Positions 9,055 through 22,776 of a stretch of 64,000 nucleotides of DNA are shown here, piece after piece (position 1 is the stretch's first letter; every line of letters starts with the position of its first letter). The stretch is taken from contig NC_067206.1 of NCBI RefSeq assembly GCF_026262505.1, positions 23,203,896 to 23,267,895 on the forward strand, in the 5' to 3' direction. The stretch is from Trichomonas vaginalis G3. Lineage: Eukaryota > Parabasalia > Trichomonadida > Trichomonadidae. The notes under the pieces were generated by a model. That model was not told where the DNA came from. It worked only from the letters and a program-made list of their open reading frames with translations, and ran no database searches. Both the position numbers and the translations under genes were made by a program.

Positions 9055-10629
9055 ATGCAGAACGAACAGCTAAACGAATTTACTCCAGCAGAGCATATTC
9101 ATCAGATTCGCTCATATTTCGATATCATAGACAATGCAGTTCAAATTGGTGACACTAATAGAAAATATTCTGACGCAAAGATTCCATCACAACCTGGAAC
9201 TGCTAAAGATAACACATGGGTAACATTCAATCTCTCACCTCCTGGTGAAAATATGTTGGACCTTTACAATACATTCATTACGTATAAAATGGAAGGTCAA
9301 TTTATTGCAGATAAAGAAATTGGTTCAGGTTCCAATAAAACAAACCCACCAGGATTTTGGATTGGTTTCGATGACGCTTTCTATGCAGTTGCTGGATATC
9401 AAATCCTTGCAAATGGTCGTATCGTATATTCTCAAGACAACGCAAGAGAAGAAGCATATATAACTTCAAACTCACAAACTACCGAACAAATAAAGAAAGT
9501 AGATGTTTTCTCAAAGACTCGACATGAAGATGTATGGAGTCATTCGGGAACATGCAGAACAGGACAAATTGTTAGTGGTCCAATTACAGCAGGAAAATCA
9601 TTTGATTTTAAGCTTCGTTTAAGAATTCCTGTTAGAAGATTCCTTCCATTAGAAGCTATTCGATTTATTCCAGCTTTTGCAGGAAACATTCAGCTTAAAG
9701 TAAAGTTCAGTAGCGACGCCTTACAATGCACATCTATATCTGTAAATGATATCATTGCTTTCAATCCAACTCTTAAAGTTGCATTTGCTTCAGATTCAAA
9801 TCCACCGACAAATAAATTTGTTCCATGGAATGAACCATTCACTATGATAACGAAGGCAATAGAAGCTAGTGGAACAGTTACTATTACAACTGTAACCCAG
9901 CAACTATTTCGAACAAAGATGGATTTTAATGAATGTTTCATTCATCCAAAGTCATTCTCTTTAGACCCTAACATTTATACAGAACTTGTAGAACATTATA
10001 CAAACGAGGCTTTATGTTTTCCTGTTAAAGTTATGGATTGGATTCCTATGGACGGTTCATTCTCAAAGAATACAGATAGTTCAAGTGCAACATTTACAGC
10101 AGCTTATACGCCTATTAATGTTAAAAGTATTTGGGCACTATTTAGAAAGAAAGACAACTATTATGTTAATTTTGAGAACCCTAAGTTTAAATATCTTCAG
10201 CTTTCCATGGGAGCTTATGGAAATATGCCTGCAGAACCTGAAAAATCATATGGACCTGTATTTTATGAAATGGTTGCGAACGCTTGCAATACAAACAATG
10301 ATATGATAGGATTTAATGAAGATGTTATGAGGTCATTGGTGGATGATGGTAGTGTGGAACATAAATGGGATAGCTATGACAACACACATTTCTTATGTGG
10401 TTTTCCAACAGAAGTGGACTTTTGCTTCCAGCAAGGTCAAACATCTACTGCTCCAATAACATACAAATTGTCTGTTAAAGGACCTATTGAACTAGCAACT
10501 GAAAATGTACCAAAGCCACTTATTGGATTTATGAGGGATTGTTGCTTTGCAATACAAGTAAGACAGTCAGGCATACCAATAATAAGACTTGACGACTATA
10601 ACTTAGCAACTGACGACAGTGAGGAATAA
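9055..10629 (+). CDS. Major capsid protein candidate (copy A)
   Basis: A 524-aa beta-rich protein, the longest structural-type protein of the element besides the fibre. Length, position after the penton-like and core-like genes, and absence of enzyme motifs suit the double-jelly-roll major capsid protein known from Mavericks. A middle segment with RLRIPVRRFLPLEAIRF is typical of the strand-rich pattern. The fold was not tested. It looks whole. A family 2 counterpart of similar size lies at 61499-63137. Confidence 0.62.
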   Translation: MQNEQLNEFTPAEHIHQIRSYFDIIDNAVQIGDTNRKYSDAKIPSQPGTAKDNTWVTFNLSPPGENMLDLYNTFITYKMEGQFIADKEIGSGSNKTNPPGFWIGFDDAFYAVAGYQILANGRIVYSQDNAREEAYITSNSQTTEQIKKVDVFSKTRHEDVWSHSGTCRTGQIVSGPITAGKSFDFKLRLRIPVRRFLPLEAIRFIPAFAGNIQLKVKFSSDALQCTSISVNDIIAFNPTLKVAFASDSNPPTNKFVPWNEPFTMITKAIEASGTVTITTVTQQLFRTKMDFNECFIHPKSFSLDPNIYTELVEHYTNEALCFPVKVMDWIPMDGSFSKNTDSSSATFTAAYTPINVKSIWALFRKKDNYYVNFENPKFKYLQLSMGAYGNMPAEPEKSYGPVFYEMVANACNTNNDMIGFNEDVMRSLVDDGSVEHKWDSYDNTHFLCGFPTEVDFCFQQGQTSTAPITYKLSVKGPIELATENVPKPLIGFMRDCCFAIQVRQSGIPIIRLDDYNLATDDSEE

Positions 10630-10659
10630 AGGATGAACGTTTATTTTTAAAGCTTATAA

Positions 10660-10917
10660 ATGAGTTCTTCATCAAGCTCTCGTGAACCTTCACCATCTAT
10701 GAAACAAACTTTACCAAACGATTATGGAGCACCTATTGAATATTTCTTACGAGCTGCACAATGGCAAAGAGCAGTTTCACCAAGGTTAGGTGTTCCACCA
10801 GCTCCTGTCAAAAATAGCATTTGGTCAAGTCCTTATATAAGATATGGTCTCCCACTAGGTTTGCTAGCTACAGCAGGAGCAGTTATGATGTTGAAAAGAA
10901 ATAAAAGTAAAAGCTGA
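10660..10917 (+). CDS. Membrane-anchored protein, cut by junction (copy A)
   Basis: A Ser-rich start (MSSSSSSREPSPS) and one hydrophobic segment near residues 62-80 (YGLPLGLLATAGAVMML) followed by basic residues indicate a small membrane protein. In copy C the gene continues into a Pro/Thr-rich tail; here it runs into the copy A/B junction and ends soon after. In virion-forming elements such proteins can be minor membrane or capsid-associated components (inference). Confidence 0.6.
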   Translation: MSSSSSSREPSPSMKQTLPNDYGAPIEYFLRAAQWQRAVSPRLGVPPAPVKNSIWSSPYIRYGLPLGLLATAGAVMMLKRNKSKS

Positions 10918-12058
10918 ACAAAGTTGAAAACTCGAAAGCAACGACAAAGTTTTGGAAATTCATAAACACAACATTTCTCCGATATAAAATGGAAACTTTC
11001 AAAAGCTTTACATTAGGACAAGTTAAAGCTGACAAGGGAACCCATACACAATAAATCTTCACTACTGTTAGGAGGCAGAACGAACATAATTATTGAAAAC
11101 TTGACCTTGGTTCAAGTTGACCATATAAAATCCAAAGTTACAAGCGTAAAAGATTAACTAATTTAGAGAAAAGGAGTTGCAGAGGAACATTGAAAGTCAT
11201 GCAGAACTTTTGAAGCACATTTTAGAACTACTTACAAACAATGTTAGTTAAGAAAAGCAGGTCGAAAAAAACTTAATGGTGGATGCAGAAACTAACAAAG
11301 AAATTTTTCGAAAAACAGAATACAAATGACATTTACAAACAGAAATTATAAAGGTGGGGACCGCATCATTTGAATTTTGTTAGAAGGTCTTCAAACGGAT
11401 TACTTTTGAATTTTTTCTTATAATCTATTGGAACTAACATTACGATTATAAAAAGGTTGGGAACAAAGTGCACATATTTCATCCGGAGAGATAACATTCC
11501 AAAATGGTATTTAAGACATAGAGTTCTTTAGAAATTTGTTTATTAGAGTTATGACATATATGATTTAAATATATCCTATAGAGAGTGCTGTTTATACGTC
11601 TATGAATCCAATAAATCAAACACTTTATGTTGGGTGGTAGATGGGTATTTGAAATAGTTGACAGTTTTTCCTGTCTACACTAATAACTCAGTCAATGTGA
11701 AGATTGGGAAGGTTCAAAGAAAATAAGGTATTGAAAAAACTTCTTTCAACATATGCATAGTGTTCAGTGGATAAGAACAATCTGTGGAAGGGAAACCATT
11801 CACCATTCAATTAACAAAAAGAAAGGTTATCAAATCCTTTGCAAGCGGGTCGATAGGACAGGGAATGCATAGATTATTTGAATATCACAAACTGACCCCA
11901 ACAGATGTTACACAGGTATTTTTCTGTGGAACTGCAGGACAATACTATAACACATGTTGTAGGGCTGGTATTACAGACCACAGCAGGTAATGGAAAAAGA
12001 TTATATGTGCCTTTCTTTATATAACAATGCAACGCTTGGATACGAGTTGGTTAAATCT
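10909..12058 (+). pseudogene. Fibre gene C-terminal part (copy B)
   Basis: Corresponds to the end of the fibre gene of copy C (about 25403-26453), including the coiled repeats and the tail-collar-like head. Broken in many places. Confidence 0.8.
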
Positions 12059-12072
12059 TTAACTTACATAAA

Positions 12073-13320
12073 ATGAGCTTTGGAAAGAAGATTCGACAAA
12101 CATTCCATGGAGGTCATTAAAGAAATGCAAGGTGAAGGGCGCAAAAAGAGTTGGGGATTTACTAAAAAGAAGCTGAAGTGAAAAAGGTTCTTGACAAAAA
12201 ATGTTGTGTACATCAAACAAAAAAAACCTTCGGCGACTACTTTTTACCCAAATTCTATCCAACATCCTGCGCATTTACAAATTTGACCATCCTCATTCAA
12301 AAGCAAGAAAAGGAGGACATAAAACCATTTTCCTTCATCTTCATTAAATGTTAAAACTCGTAAAAAGGCTATGCATATCGCGTTGTGTGGTTTTGGTGAT
12401 GGGTGTGCTGGAGTAAAAAGGATAAAGACTCGTGAAAGTGTTAAGAGTTTTACAAAAAAGGTTTGTAGGCAGAAACATAACCCAGTACTTTAAAATCAGA
12501 CAAGACAGTGCAATACCTGCAAGCAATGAATCACAGAAATTTCTCAATTTAAGGCATTTTAACATAATACACATACAAGACCTAACCACTACTAATACTC
12601 GCATATTAACCCGAAAAATTGGCATCATAAGGGTTTCAGAGAACGCTCAGAGAAGATGTTAAATCAAGAAGGCGGAGGACTTTACCAAGAAAGAAAAATG
12701 AAAACATTTTTCTCGGAAAGTAATATAATTCTCAAACACAATTCTACAACAGGGAATACACCAAATCAATTCGACACAACACAAGAGAAAAGTATATAAA
12801 AAGGGAAAACGAAGCAAACACAAAATATCAGAAATTAAACAACCCACATTTACCCTCATTCCTGGTTACAAAATTCTGTAGTTCTTTGACGAACAAACGG
12901 TTGACAAGAAACGTTTAAGGTTAAGTAGAAAACCTATGTATATCGTAGGGCATCGTGGTCGTAGACATCACAAGGTAATGGATATTTCTTATTTAAAAGC
13001 TGCTGACTGGTACTCCATAGGCATTGTTTACCCTCGATCATTAAGGTTAGTTGTGGAAAGTAGTAATTGCAATAACTTGCTGAAAAACCATTGACTGAAG
13101 CATAAGCGAGGAGTGTTATTGAAATACTTGGCTACCAGAACATAAACGATTTGACAGCTTATAAAGTAAGGATATGAAGGAGTGTTGAGGGATGTTTATT
13201 GTGTGTAATAGTACCAGCTAAGTTAACTTGAGAGAGTCAAAGCCAATCAATCTGGGACTAACTTAGAGCGGGAGTACTGGGAAAGACAAAGAAATATGCC
13301 TAGGAAAGAATAGAAAGATT
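12073..13320 (+). pseudogene. Retroviral-type integrase (copy B)
   Basis: Matches the integrase of copy C (26473-27558) along its length. Broken in many places. Confidence 0.8.
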
Positions 13321-13411
13321 CTTTAAAACTTTTTCATTAAGATGTAAAATCAGAACATGAATGAGAACAGTCATGATATCATTAATGGTAACCATTTATT
13401 TACACCAAAAA

Positions 13412-13470
13412 TAATGTTTATGTTAGAATGTTAGATCTAACACGTTTTCTAACCACTTTTCTAACATTGG
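13412..13470. repeat. Left arm of 59-bp inverted repeat (copy B)
   Basis: Contains GTTAGATCTAAC with flanking TTTTCTAACC units, as at 27636-27694. Confidence 0.7.
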
Positions 13471-13571
13471 TTCTAAAAAAAACTCTCGAAATCATGAATT
13501 TTTTGACATTTCCTTATGAAAGAAAAATAACGCTAATTTTTTTCTAAGAAAAATTTATTCTTTGTATGTAA

Positions 13572-14562
13572 AGATATTGATTTCAACAATCGGCACAACA
13601 AACAAATTCAAACTACAGCACCAAACTCGGTTAGTTTCCATGAATCCAACATCTAATGTTAGTTAGAGAGATGAATAAGCTCATTCCTTCTTCATATAAC
13701 TTTCGAAACAAAAATCCAGAAGATAAAGCAAGAACTTTTAACAAGTAATTTAGACTGTAGTGCCGAAAGATGAACAAAATGAACAGTATCTTTATGAAAT
13801 GCAGGACATTATTGACCATTTACCCAATTGCCTGAAATCCAACAACAAACACTAAACTATTCCTGAATTCGACGAAAGTTGAAGTTCAAAACAAAACTGA
13901 CTTCAGTTAGAAATAAAGAAGTTCATACGTAAAGTAAATTATGAATTCCTTGGTTTTTCATTGCAACCATAAAGTTATGGCACAAAGATTGCGACATGGT
14001 TATAGGATTGTTTTCTGAACATATATACAATCGAAAGAATTTAAGACCTACGATAACTTTTGTTTCATTAGTTGCTGAATGTTGGTTTGGGAAATAAGAG
14101 ATAAAGATAGAAAGAGGCAAAGTATGGAACGAACAAATAAGACCCGCTATGTTGTTTGAGATGAGAGGAGCAATTGACGCCTTAGTTGTTTTAGCAGGTC
14201 AAAATTTCAATGTATAACGGCAAAAATGAACCCGCAATGTTTCAAAATGTAAGCAGCGATGAGGAATATAACTACTCCGGTCAAAGAGATATGAAAGAAT
14301 GAGAAAAACGGGGACTATGCAGATTTAGAAAAGAAGTAGAAAAGCAGCAGAAGATAAAACATGGACATGTTGCATTTTCTGAACAAAAATTATCCAACTG
14401 CTGGGACGGATTTCCCTTTATCTGACGTCAAGAAGAAATATAAAGAAAACCTTCGGCATTGTTAAAACATTTCGGATTGTACTAAAAGAAGAAATAGGAA
14501 GCTAACAAAACTGTTTAAAGTTCATGAACCATCGCAAACATTACCAGTAAAAACGCTTGTAA
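13572..14562 (+). pseudogene. 312-aa gene (copy B)
   Basis: Matches 27797-28735 of copy C. Broken in many places. Confidence 0.78.
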
Positions 14563-14622
14563 ATAGTTATTTAGAAAAGAGGTTAGAATAACGTGTTGGA
14601 TTTAACATCTAACATAAACATT
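14563..14622. repeat. Right arm of 59-bp inverted repeat (copy B)
   Basis: Counterpart of 28741-28799, more diverged here. Confidence 0.65.
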
Positions 14623-14849
14623 ATTTTGCTTGAATTCAGCACAAAATTCTGAGTAAAATGACATATGGCACGTGTCAAAAAACCGTTGAGTTTTCACAAA
14701 TTTTAAAAATGCTGCGGGAAGTTCGTCAAAAGTGAAGGTTCCGACGGTTTCAAACCGCCATACTTTACATGAAGATAGTTTTTAACAAATGTCAACTAAA
14801 TATCATGTACGATAGAAACGGTTATGTAAAGTTTACATTTTGTAAGTTT

Positions 14850-15175
14850 TTCTGATTCAAACAAGTCTTGTATTTTTTCAGAACAAGTCTTGTATTTTTT
14901 TTCAGAACAAGTCTTGTATTTTTTCAAGACAAATCTTGTCCTGATTCAAAGACAAGTCTTGCACTTTTTAGTCAGTTTTTCTTGTAAAGTTCTCAAATTT
15001 GAGAACAATTGTCCTGATTCAAGACAACGATAGCTCTTGGTATTTTCAGAACAATTCTTGTAATTTTTTCAAGGACCAAATTTGTCTGAATTCAGAACAG
15101 TCTTGTATTTTTCAAAAAAGTCTTGTATTTTCAAGACATTTGTCTGATTCAGAACAAGTCTTTGCATTTTTTCAG
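14850..15175. repeat. CAAGTCTTG repeat field (copy B)
   Basis: Counterpart of 651-1000, with several repeat words altered. Confidence 0.75.
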
Positions 15176-15536
15176 GAAATCCTATCGTCTAACTTTACAA
15201 ATGTCTTTTTCAACATGATTGCATTTTGGTCGGGAAACAAACTTTCTCCATTTTTGTCACTTTTTTCTATCGTCGTGTTTTGTCACTTTTCCTCAGGGGT
15301 GTGGTCAGAAAATATCAAAATCGTTTATAGGCCTCGTATTCTCCTTCAATTCTTGACGGCTTACATGTATTGAACCACCATTCAATTCAGAATTATGTGC
15401 TGAATCTTATGACCTTCATTTGTTCGTGACTTTTTCACCATATGTAACCTGAATTTTTAACATTTCTTTAACACAGAAAAAATAAAGTTAGTTTTATTTT
15501 TTATTTATTTTTTTTATTTGTATGTAAGGACAGATA

Positions 15537-16146
15537 TGTCAACAACAGAGAACACAACAACTGCTAGTTCATGAAGCCATAAATGAAGAATTTACGAGTG
15601 GGTTCAGTTTAACAAACAACTCCGTCTCATTCGTTTCGGTCAAAGACGATATGTACCAAATGCAAAGTATTTTGACAGCATTTTTGCTCCAGACACTAAA
15701 CACGCAGACGAACGATGGTTCAAAAACCAAAGCACACAAGAAACTTTTGAGTGAAATTTCTCTAGACCGACTTTTTTCGGTCTTGCATAAAACACATGAA
15801 AATCGTAAAAATTTGCCAATAAATTTAAGAGGTTATTATGGTCATAGACTTTTAGTAAATGCAGTTGCAATGTGGGCTTCTCCTCGTTATGCATTGCATG
15901 TTTACAGACTTCTTGAACGAAATTCATAGACAGGAAAACGTGAAGAGATGGAAAAGAAACTTCAAGCAAAAGATGAAGTCATTGAATCCAAAGACAAAGC
16001 ATACAAGAAAAGAATACCAACCGTTCGTTACCAAAAAAAGGAAAGAGTTATAATTATGATATATACTGAAGAGTTGGAGAAAGAAGAAGACAGAGATATG
16101 GGTTATGTTGCATTTAGTCAGAAGAACAAACAAAAGCTTTTATGAC
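15537..16146 (+). pseudogene. KilA-N protein gene (copy B)
   Basis: The KilA-N core from the copy A and C gene is recognisable around 15650-15930. Broken. Confidence 0.75.
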
Positions 16147-16646
16147 CTTGCTAAGATTTACAAATCTGACAGAAACTGGTCTTCTATCGTGAAAAACTTA
16201 CCGATTTCAATGAACCGAATGAGCAAATAAAGGAAATTGTCAAAAATTACTCTTCCTCAAACACCCACTATGAATCCAAAGGTTGCACAATACTTACATT
16301 CAAAGAAGACTTAACATTACTGAAGGAAAAAATAACAGAATATTTCGATAACTCAAAGAGGAAGAATAAAAAAAAATCTAAGCTAATTTTATTTTTTTTA
16401 TAAAATTTTATTTCTCATATGAAAGAACATGAATTTGAATATTCGGAAACTCATGACAGAAGAAAGAACGAAACAAAACATGTAAAAGATTATGCAAAAT
16501 TTCTGAAGACATACAAAAGCATTTAACAATATCTAAATGCCTTCTAAAGATTATGCAAAATTTCTGAAGGTATATAAAGCTTATGAAAAAGCGTATGAAA
16601 AGTTTATACATTGGGAATTGTTGTAAAATATCGATATGAAGACTAA
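16088..16646 (+). pseudogene. 88-aa and 71-aa small genes (copy B)
   Basis: Two consecutive small genes matching 30288-30554 and 30609-30824. Both broken. Confidence 0.65.
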
Positions 16647-16665
16647 CCAAAATATATTTTGCTTA

Positions 16666-17138
16666 AATGAGTCAGGGTCAATTTCTTCAACCATTTTCAC
16701 TTCCTTCGTCAATGTCAATAGAAGCTTCTTCAACTTTGGTAGAAACTTTTGTATAACATCTTTGTTCGTTATTGTTTTTCAGAGATGAAGAATATATTTC
16801 ACATTTGTTTCACGCCTTCTTATATCTTTCTGTTCGAAGATTCATAGCAATATGAAGAAGTCAATGTTTGGAGTTCTTTATAATAGTATAATGAGTATCT
16901 TTGACATTCACGAAGAAACCTTTTGTTTTCAAAACTATGCTAACTCTTGTGAAGTATAACGTTTGCGGGTCAATGACAATAGCTAATGGTCTGACATACT
17001 GACCAAACTTAGATTCTTTCACAAACTTCTTGTTAAAAGATAACATTGACGTTTGAAGCATTATTGAACTCTTACTTGATGACAGTAGCGAGAGGCATTG
17101 TATGAAAAGAACTTGCAATCTTGCATGTGTTTCATTAA
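16666..17138 (-). pseudogene. 157-aa gene (copy B)
   Basis: Matches 30843-31316 of copy C on the minus strand. Broken. Confidence 0.68.
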
Positions 17139-17226
17139 ATAAAAATATTAAATTATTTTGAAAAATAACTTAAAAAAAATCTAATCTAATTTTTCACAAA
17201 AATATTTTTATATCCGATAGAAAAGA

Positions 17227-17599
17227 ATGACAGGATAAAATTAAACTTTTTACATAGCGCCAGAACCCTTCTTGCCCACATCTTTTTAAGCCACAATATA
17301 TTGTCAGTAGAATCTAAATAGAAAAGCGAAATTCTAAAAATAGAACAGAAAGCCGAATTCTAAAAACGAAGAAACATATAGAGACCCTAGATAACGAAAA
17401 CTGGATATCACTCTTCTGGTTAGATTGTCCCTATGAAAATGTATGAAAAAAAGGCCTTTTATATGAAGAATATAGGAAAATTAATTGTCATGAAAAAACA
17501 ATCATAAGACCAAAGCCTCTAGGAAGGAAAAAATTATTGCTGGTATAAAAACACTCTTTCGAAGTGTTTCGGAATGGAAATAATAGAAAAGAATAAAAA
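17227..17599 (+). pseudogene. 114-aa gene (copy B)
   Basis: Matches 3038-3382 of copy A. Broken. Confidence 0.65.
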
Positions 17600-17652
17600 T
17601 TTTTTCTAAGTTTATTTTTTCAAAAAATTTTTTTTATTTTCCTACTTAAAAG

Positions 17653-20600
17653 ATGTAATCGGAAAGTCTGTTAAGTTAGAACATCGGGAAATAAAACAAC
17701 TTCTTACAGAAGCTATATAGATGTTGCAAAAGGCATTACCAGAACAAACACAAGCACCGCTGAATTCCTTCAAGTGAACTTATGATGGTGAAAAAACTTA
17801 TGATAAGAATTTCATGAGTTCATAAAGCTCGCAACGCGCGAGGACGAAGTCCATTGCAAGCATTTCCTTTAAAATTGACGTGCTATTGACCTTAAAAATT
17901 TTTTTTAATTCAATTAGGGGGGACGTTCACTTAACCTCATTGAAGTAAGAAGAAATGTTTGAATAATAATAATTGCAAACGTTGGTCATTGACTTTCGTG
18001 AAAGCTTTTCCATGACGTTCGTCAAAGAAAGATGTTTGACATAACAAATGCAAACGTTGGTGAAAACAAGAAGAGCTTGTACCACATGAAGTAAGAGAGA
18101 AATGTTTGACATAACAAATGCACAAACGTTGGTGAAACACAAAAAGAGAGATGACACACTGAAACAACAGAGAAGAGGAGATGTTTTAAAAGTGCTATTA
18201 GAAAAGTTCGCAAAGCTAATAAATGTCATTCGTTCCATTGAGACAAACCAAAAGAAGGTGAAGGATGGTTAAAAGAAAGATGAAGAAGAAAATAGGAAAG
18301 AGAATGTGAAGTCAGGCAATAGACTCATTGACTTTAACATCGAAGCTTTAGATGAACCAAACAGAGACTACTTACACAACATTTCGGTAAGGTTTTCATG
18401 AGGGACTCTTGAAGAAAATTAAAATAAACTCCAACAGAGATGGATGTATGTTATAAAACTTGGTGGAAAGTAGAATGTTCTACGTTAAACTTCAATAATA
18501 TTGGAACATTACTACATTAGCTCTTGAAGGAGAACTTTATATCAGAATAGAAGCAAATGCTGCAGGTATTGTTGAATGCACTTATGACTTCTTCTTGACA
18601 ACATAAAGAATTTACCGAAATAAAGATGTGATGATTTAAACAGAATTATTGGAAGCTTAACAATATGTCAGATGTAAAGAAAGGCAAACCAAAAGAGACC
18701 ATATAGAGATGAAAGCACACTGAACAATGGACCAGAAAGCCATTTTTGGAAGTCTTAAGCAAACAGGAAACCCAGCACTTATAGGAAAGCTTTTGGAAAG
18801 ATAATGGTGAAAAGAGTTTTTATAAGAAGAGAAGCGGTTCAGTTCTGGAAGTATCTTTGCACAATTACCTATAAATCTTTGAACGCTTAACCAAAATCTT
18901 TCAATGAACTGAACAAAAGAACTGCAACACTTATGACAGAAGATAACTGCTTTCGTTTTATGCTTGCATTCAGGCTGGAGTAAATGAAGGAAAAACTATT
19001 GAAACACACATGAGAGAGTCATTCGTGGTTAGAGGGACTTTCCTCAAAGTTAAGTACAAGAATTTCTGACGCACACAGGTATAGATTGTTATGTTACCAT
19101 TGGTTACTTCAATGACTCAAGACATAATGTGAAATAAAAGAGATCATTACCAAAAGAATGTGAAACTGTTTCGAAACTATTGACTGACTTCTTGTTTTGA
19201 AAGACCACTACATTGCTTAAATGAAAAGACTTCCAAATGACAACATTATTTCATTTTCGAAAACTATATAGAAATCTGAAAAGGGAGTTGTGGTGGAAAT
19301 GAAACATTGAAAAAACAGAGATGGAATAATATATGACAAAGGAGAGAAGATAAATATGTATGCTTGATAGAACTACACACCGCTTTGGATGTTATGAAGA
19401 AAACATTGTGGGAGTGCAAATATTTTGAAAAACCTATTTTCTTATGGAGAACTTTTCACATATACGACTTGACTTATATAAACAGAACTTGCCCATTTAA
19501 AGATTTGACTGATGCTCCAAAGTATTGTGTACAACTGAAGAAGAAAACAGAGTCAAAAGAAGTAAATAAAGCTAAATGGTAAGTTCATACCTGAGCACGT
19601 TTTCTTTGCTGACTTTGAGATGTAGTACGGATGGCTTTCATAAAGCTTTAACAAATCTGTTATTTGACAGTGAAGATGGTTCAGTAGTGAAAGTATTTGG
19701 GGTCAAAACTGTGCAACAGAATTTTGGAAAGACTTCCTGACAAGGAGTTTAATATATTTCCAATAACCTAGTTATGACATAACTTCATCTTTAAGGACAC
19801 ATGACAGAAGTGAAAGGAACTCCCATCATTAAAGGTTCACGAACAATGCAAATAACTGGTTTATATAAAGAAGGGCAATTATTATAAAAGACTCTTACAG
19901 TGTATAAATAAGGAAGCTTAAACTATTTCCTGCTATGTTTAACTACAAACAGGACGAAAGAAGTATTTCCATATAAACTACTACAGCAGTGTTTTGTTAG
20001 CAAATGACAACAGAACTGGTTGTCATTTCTGAAGCATGTAAGTTTATCCATGATGCAGATACATTTATGAAGAACATAGATTCATCAAAGGTTGCAGAAT
20101 AGATGAAAAACCACTTCGACTTAAAAATATAGCACCAGTTTTACTTGCAAACAAGATGTAAGAATTTTAAAAGAAGGTTTTGTAAAGTTCCGCAATGACT
20201 TATTGAAAGAGGTTTGATTTAAACGTTTTATGACTACGTTAGTATTTGTTCTATTGCTAACAAATTGTTTGAGAAACAGAGTATACTTCCCGAATGGAAA
20301 TCCTTTATGACCGCTCAAATAAAGCAAGAGAATTTATTTCGAGATGCATTCAAGGTGGAAGATGTATGTTGTCAGATAACATGAAACAAAAGAGCAAAAA
20401 GAAAACTCATTGCTGACTTGCCACTGTTTTCATTATATCCTTTCAGCTATAAGCAAGACTTTATACTTTAGAAGGTATTCCAAAGTATTGAAGGAAGAAA
20501 TGTTAAGCACAGAGTATCTCATGAGACATTTATTCGATACGCGACAAAAGGAACCCATTGGTGAAAAGTTTATGTCTGGCTTCTTTGTTCTCATTAAGTA

Positions 20601-21745
20601 ACAGAGATTGGTATACCCAGACACTTTCATTTTAATAGTTTGCGACCCTGAACTAAATCAGAACTTAAACGTTCCAAGGAAAGTTCAAACACTTGCTGTC
20701 TCATGTATGTTGACCATATAACAATTACAAGACTCATAAAATATCAAGGTGTCAAATGTGAAGTGTTGCAAGGATACTATTACGATGGAAACAGAGATAT
20801 GAGAATAAGAGATGAAGTAAAGAAGTTGTTTGGAGTTAAGGTTAAAGTATAAAAGAAAGAAGAAAAACCCCTTACAAAGAAATTATAAAACTCATTCTGA
20901 ACAGCATTTATGGCAAAACTATTCTATTCCTATTGAGTCAAAAATAACCATAGTAGATGACAAAAGATGCTATAAGATATGCTATAAGAAAATTACAACC
21001 ATATAGTGAAGTTCGAAGGTTTGGATGGTTCAGATAAAAACTATTTTCAAGCTAACGAAAAGGCATGGCAGGGACACTTTAACTTCTGTCCACTTGGTGT
21101 TAATATTCTGTCTATGTCAAAAACGTATTATTGAATGAAGTATTTCTGTACTGCAGAGGACATGGGACTTCAAATCTTTTACCAGGATACCGACAGTATG
21201 CACTTTATTACATGAAGACATCCAAAAAGCTTGCAGCAGAGTTTTAGAAGAGATATGGTCGCGAAACTATTTAGGAAAGAACCTTGGTCAATTTCATAGC
21301 GACTTTGCAGAAATAACACCTGAAAAAACAAAGTTTAGCTTATGAAAAAAGTATTTTTTCTGTGGAAAGTAATGAATCCTACATCAGACCTTACTCACTA
21401 ACGATTTAAATGAAGTTTGCATTTTCAACTGCAGAATTGAAACGGCGTGAAGCAATTGTTATTTTTAAACCGCTAATGAAATGTTTCCTGAAAGCTATAC
21501 AATTGCTATTACATCATGAAAATAAAACATTCAACCATACCTGTTGGAACATATGAAACAAAGACTCTTGAAGTTCAGTTTAATATGAAAAACTTTACAA
21601 AGTCACTTTCATGATGGGTCAAGGAGATTTGCATTCGGACTTATGTAAGTTTCATGTTCAACCTTGCTTTGTGCTGAAAAAGTTCAACGTTTCAATAAAA
21701 CGGACTAAAAACAAAGCTTTATTTTCGTAAGTTGGAAGTTCGTTG
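17653..21745 (+). pseudogene. polB: DNA polymerase B (copy B)
   Basis: Follows the copy A polymerase along its whole length, including the three N-terminal repeats near 17940-18140. It has many tens of breaks. Between 21740 and 21800 a short stretch not seen in copies A or C separates it from the penton-like gene. Confidence 0.82.
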
Positions 21746-21837
21746 GCTCGCGCGCTCTATTTTGTAAATAGTCATTTTGCGTCGTTGCCGCTAGGCCTTC
21801 TTGTGCAGAGTCATTCGTGATAAAAATAAAGGCTAGC

Positions 21838-22757
21838 GTAGATTTTTACAAAACTCGATGGTAGAGTTTATAGAGTTGGCTTCAATGTAGAGGGACAGGT
21901 CCTTCATTCTGTAGGCAAGAAACACTGGACATTTAATGGTCATTGAAGTGGAGACCATGTCTTATCCAAAACTCACGATTAAGCCAGTTTAATTTATATT
22001 ATTTAGGTAGAATGGTGAAGTTCTCTGTCATTGGGGACAATGAAAATCATTTCAACGAGCCTTTGGGCTATATTAGAGTAAAGTATTGGCTTTGCTTTAT
22101 CTATCCCAAATGCCAGGTGTTACAACTCTTTGAAAAAATTCATTTTTCCTGGAAGCATTGCATCATAATTGAAAAACATTCTTAAAATCATCAACTTGGT
22201 TCGGAGATTTGGAAATCTTTATTACGTTAATGGATTTCTTTCTTTTTAGCGGACTTCATTGAATGGTGAGAAATACCAATGAATTGACAAGGTCATTAGT
22301 TGTCCATCTTCCATTTCATTAAAAATCATAATGAAGAGCTCTATAAGTTTGTGGCTGACTACTTCTTCCTTCAAGTTGTGCAAGAAAACTCACGTAAAGG
22401 TGTAAATGTTTTACTTCAATTGTTGAACTTTTTCTCGAAACATCTCATTAAATGAATTCATACATTGTTTGCAATGTTGTATCGTCTTGTAAAAGTATTT
22501 GTATATGTGGAAGTTTTTGGGCACTTAAAGGACTTTCGTCATTTTCTATCTCGGACTTAAGTATATAAAGTCAACCTTTCTGAAAGCAACGTTGTTATTA
22601 TACATAGATAGTTATCTCAATGTACTTCTCTTCAATTTTGTTCACAATCCAGTTCTGTTGAAACCTTAAACGTTACTTCTGTTCCCCTTTATTTTGACGT
22701 CAGGGTTTTCTATGGAAACGCAAACAGTTAAAGGTATTGGTTTCGTCTATACATTTA
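21838..22757 (-). pseudogene. Penton-like gene (copy B)
   Basis: Matches 7411-8268 of copy A. Broken in many places. Confidence 0.75.
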
Positions 22758-22776
22758 AAGTTGATAAAATAAACCA

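Larger units (their letters stand above)
1..10908. mobile_element. Maverick/Polinton family 1, copy A (partial)
   Basis: This is the first of three copies of one Maverick lineage. It enters from the left window edge and corresponds almost base for base to 28372-39243 of copy C, so the two are recent relatives. It holds a protein-primed PolB, a penton-like gene, a major capsid candidate, a KilA-N gene and small unknown genes. On the right it stops inside the membrane-protein gene, where sequence switches to fibre-gene sequence of copy B with no terminal repeat. The part present looks nearly whole, with about one or two breaks. Family assignment rests on PolB together with the integrase and capsid-type genes of the sister copy. 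Confidence 0.88.
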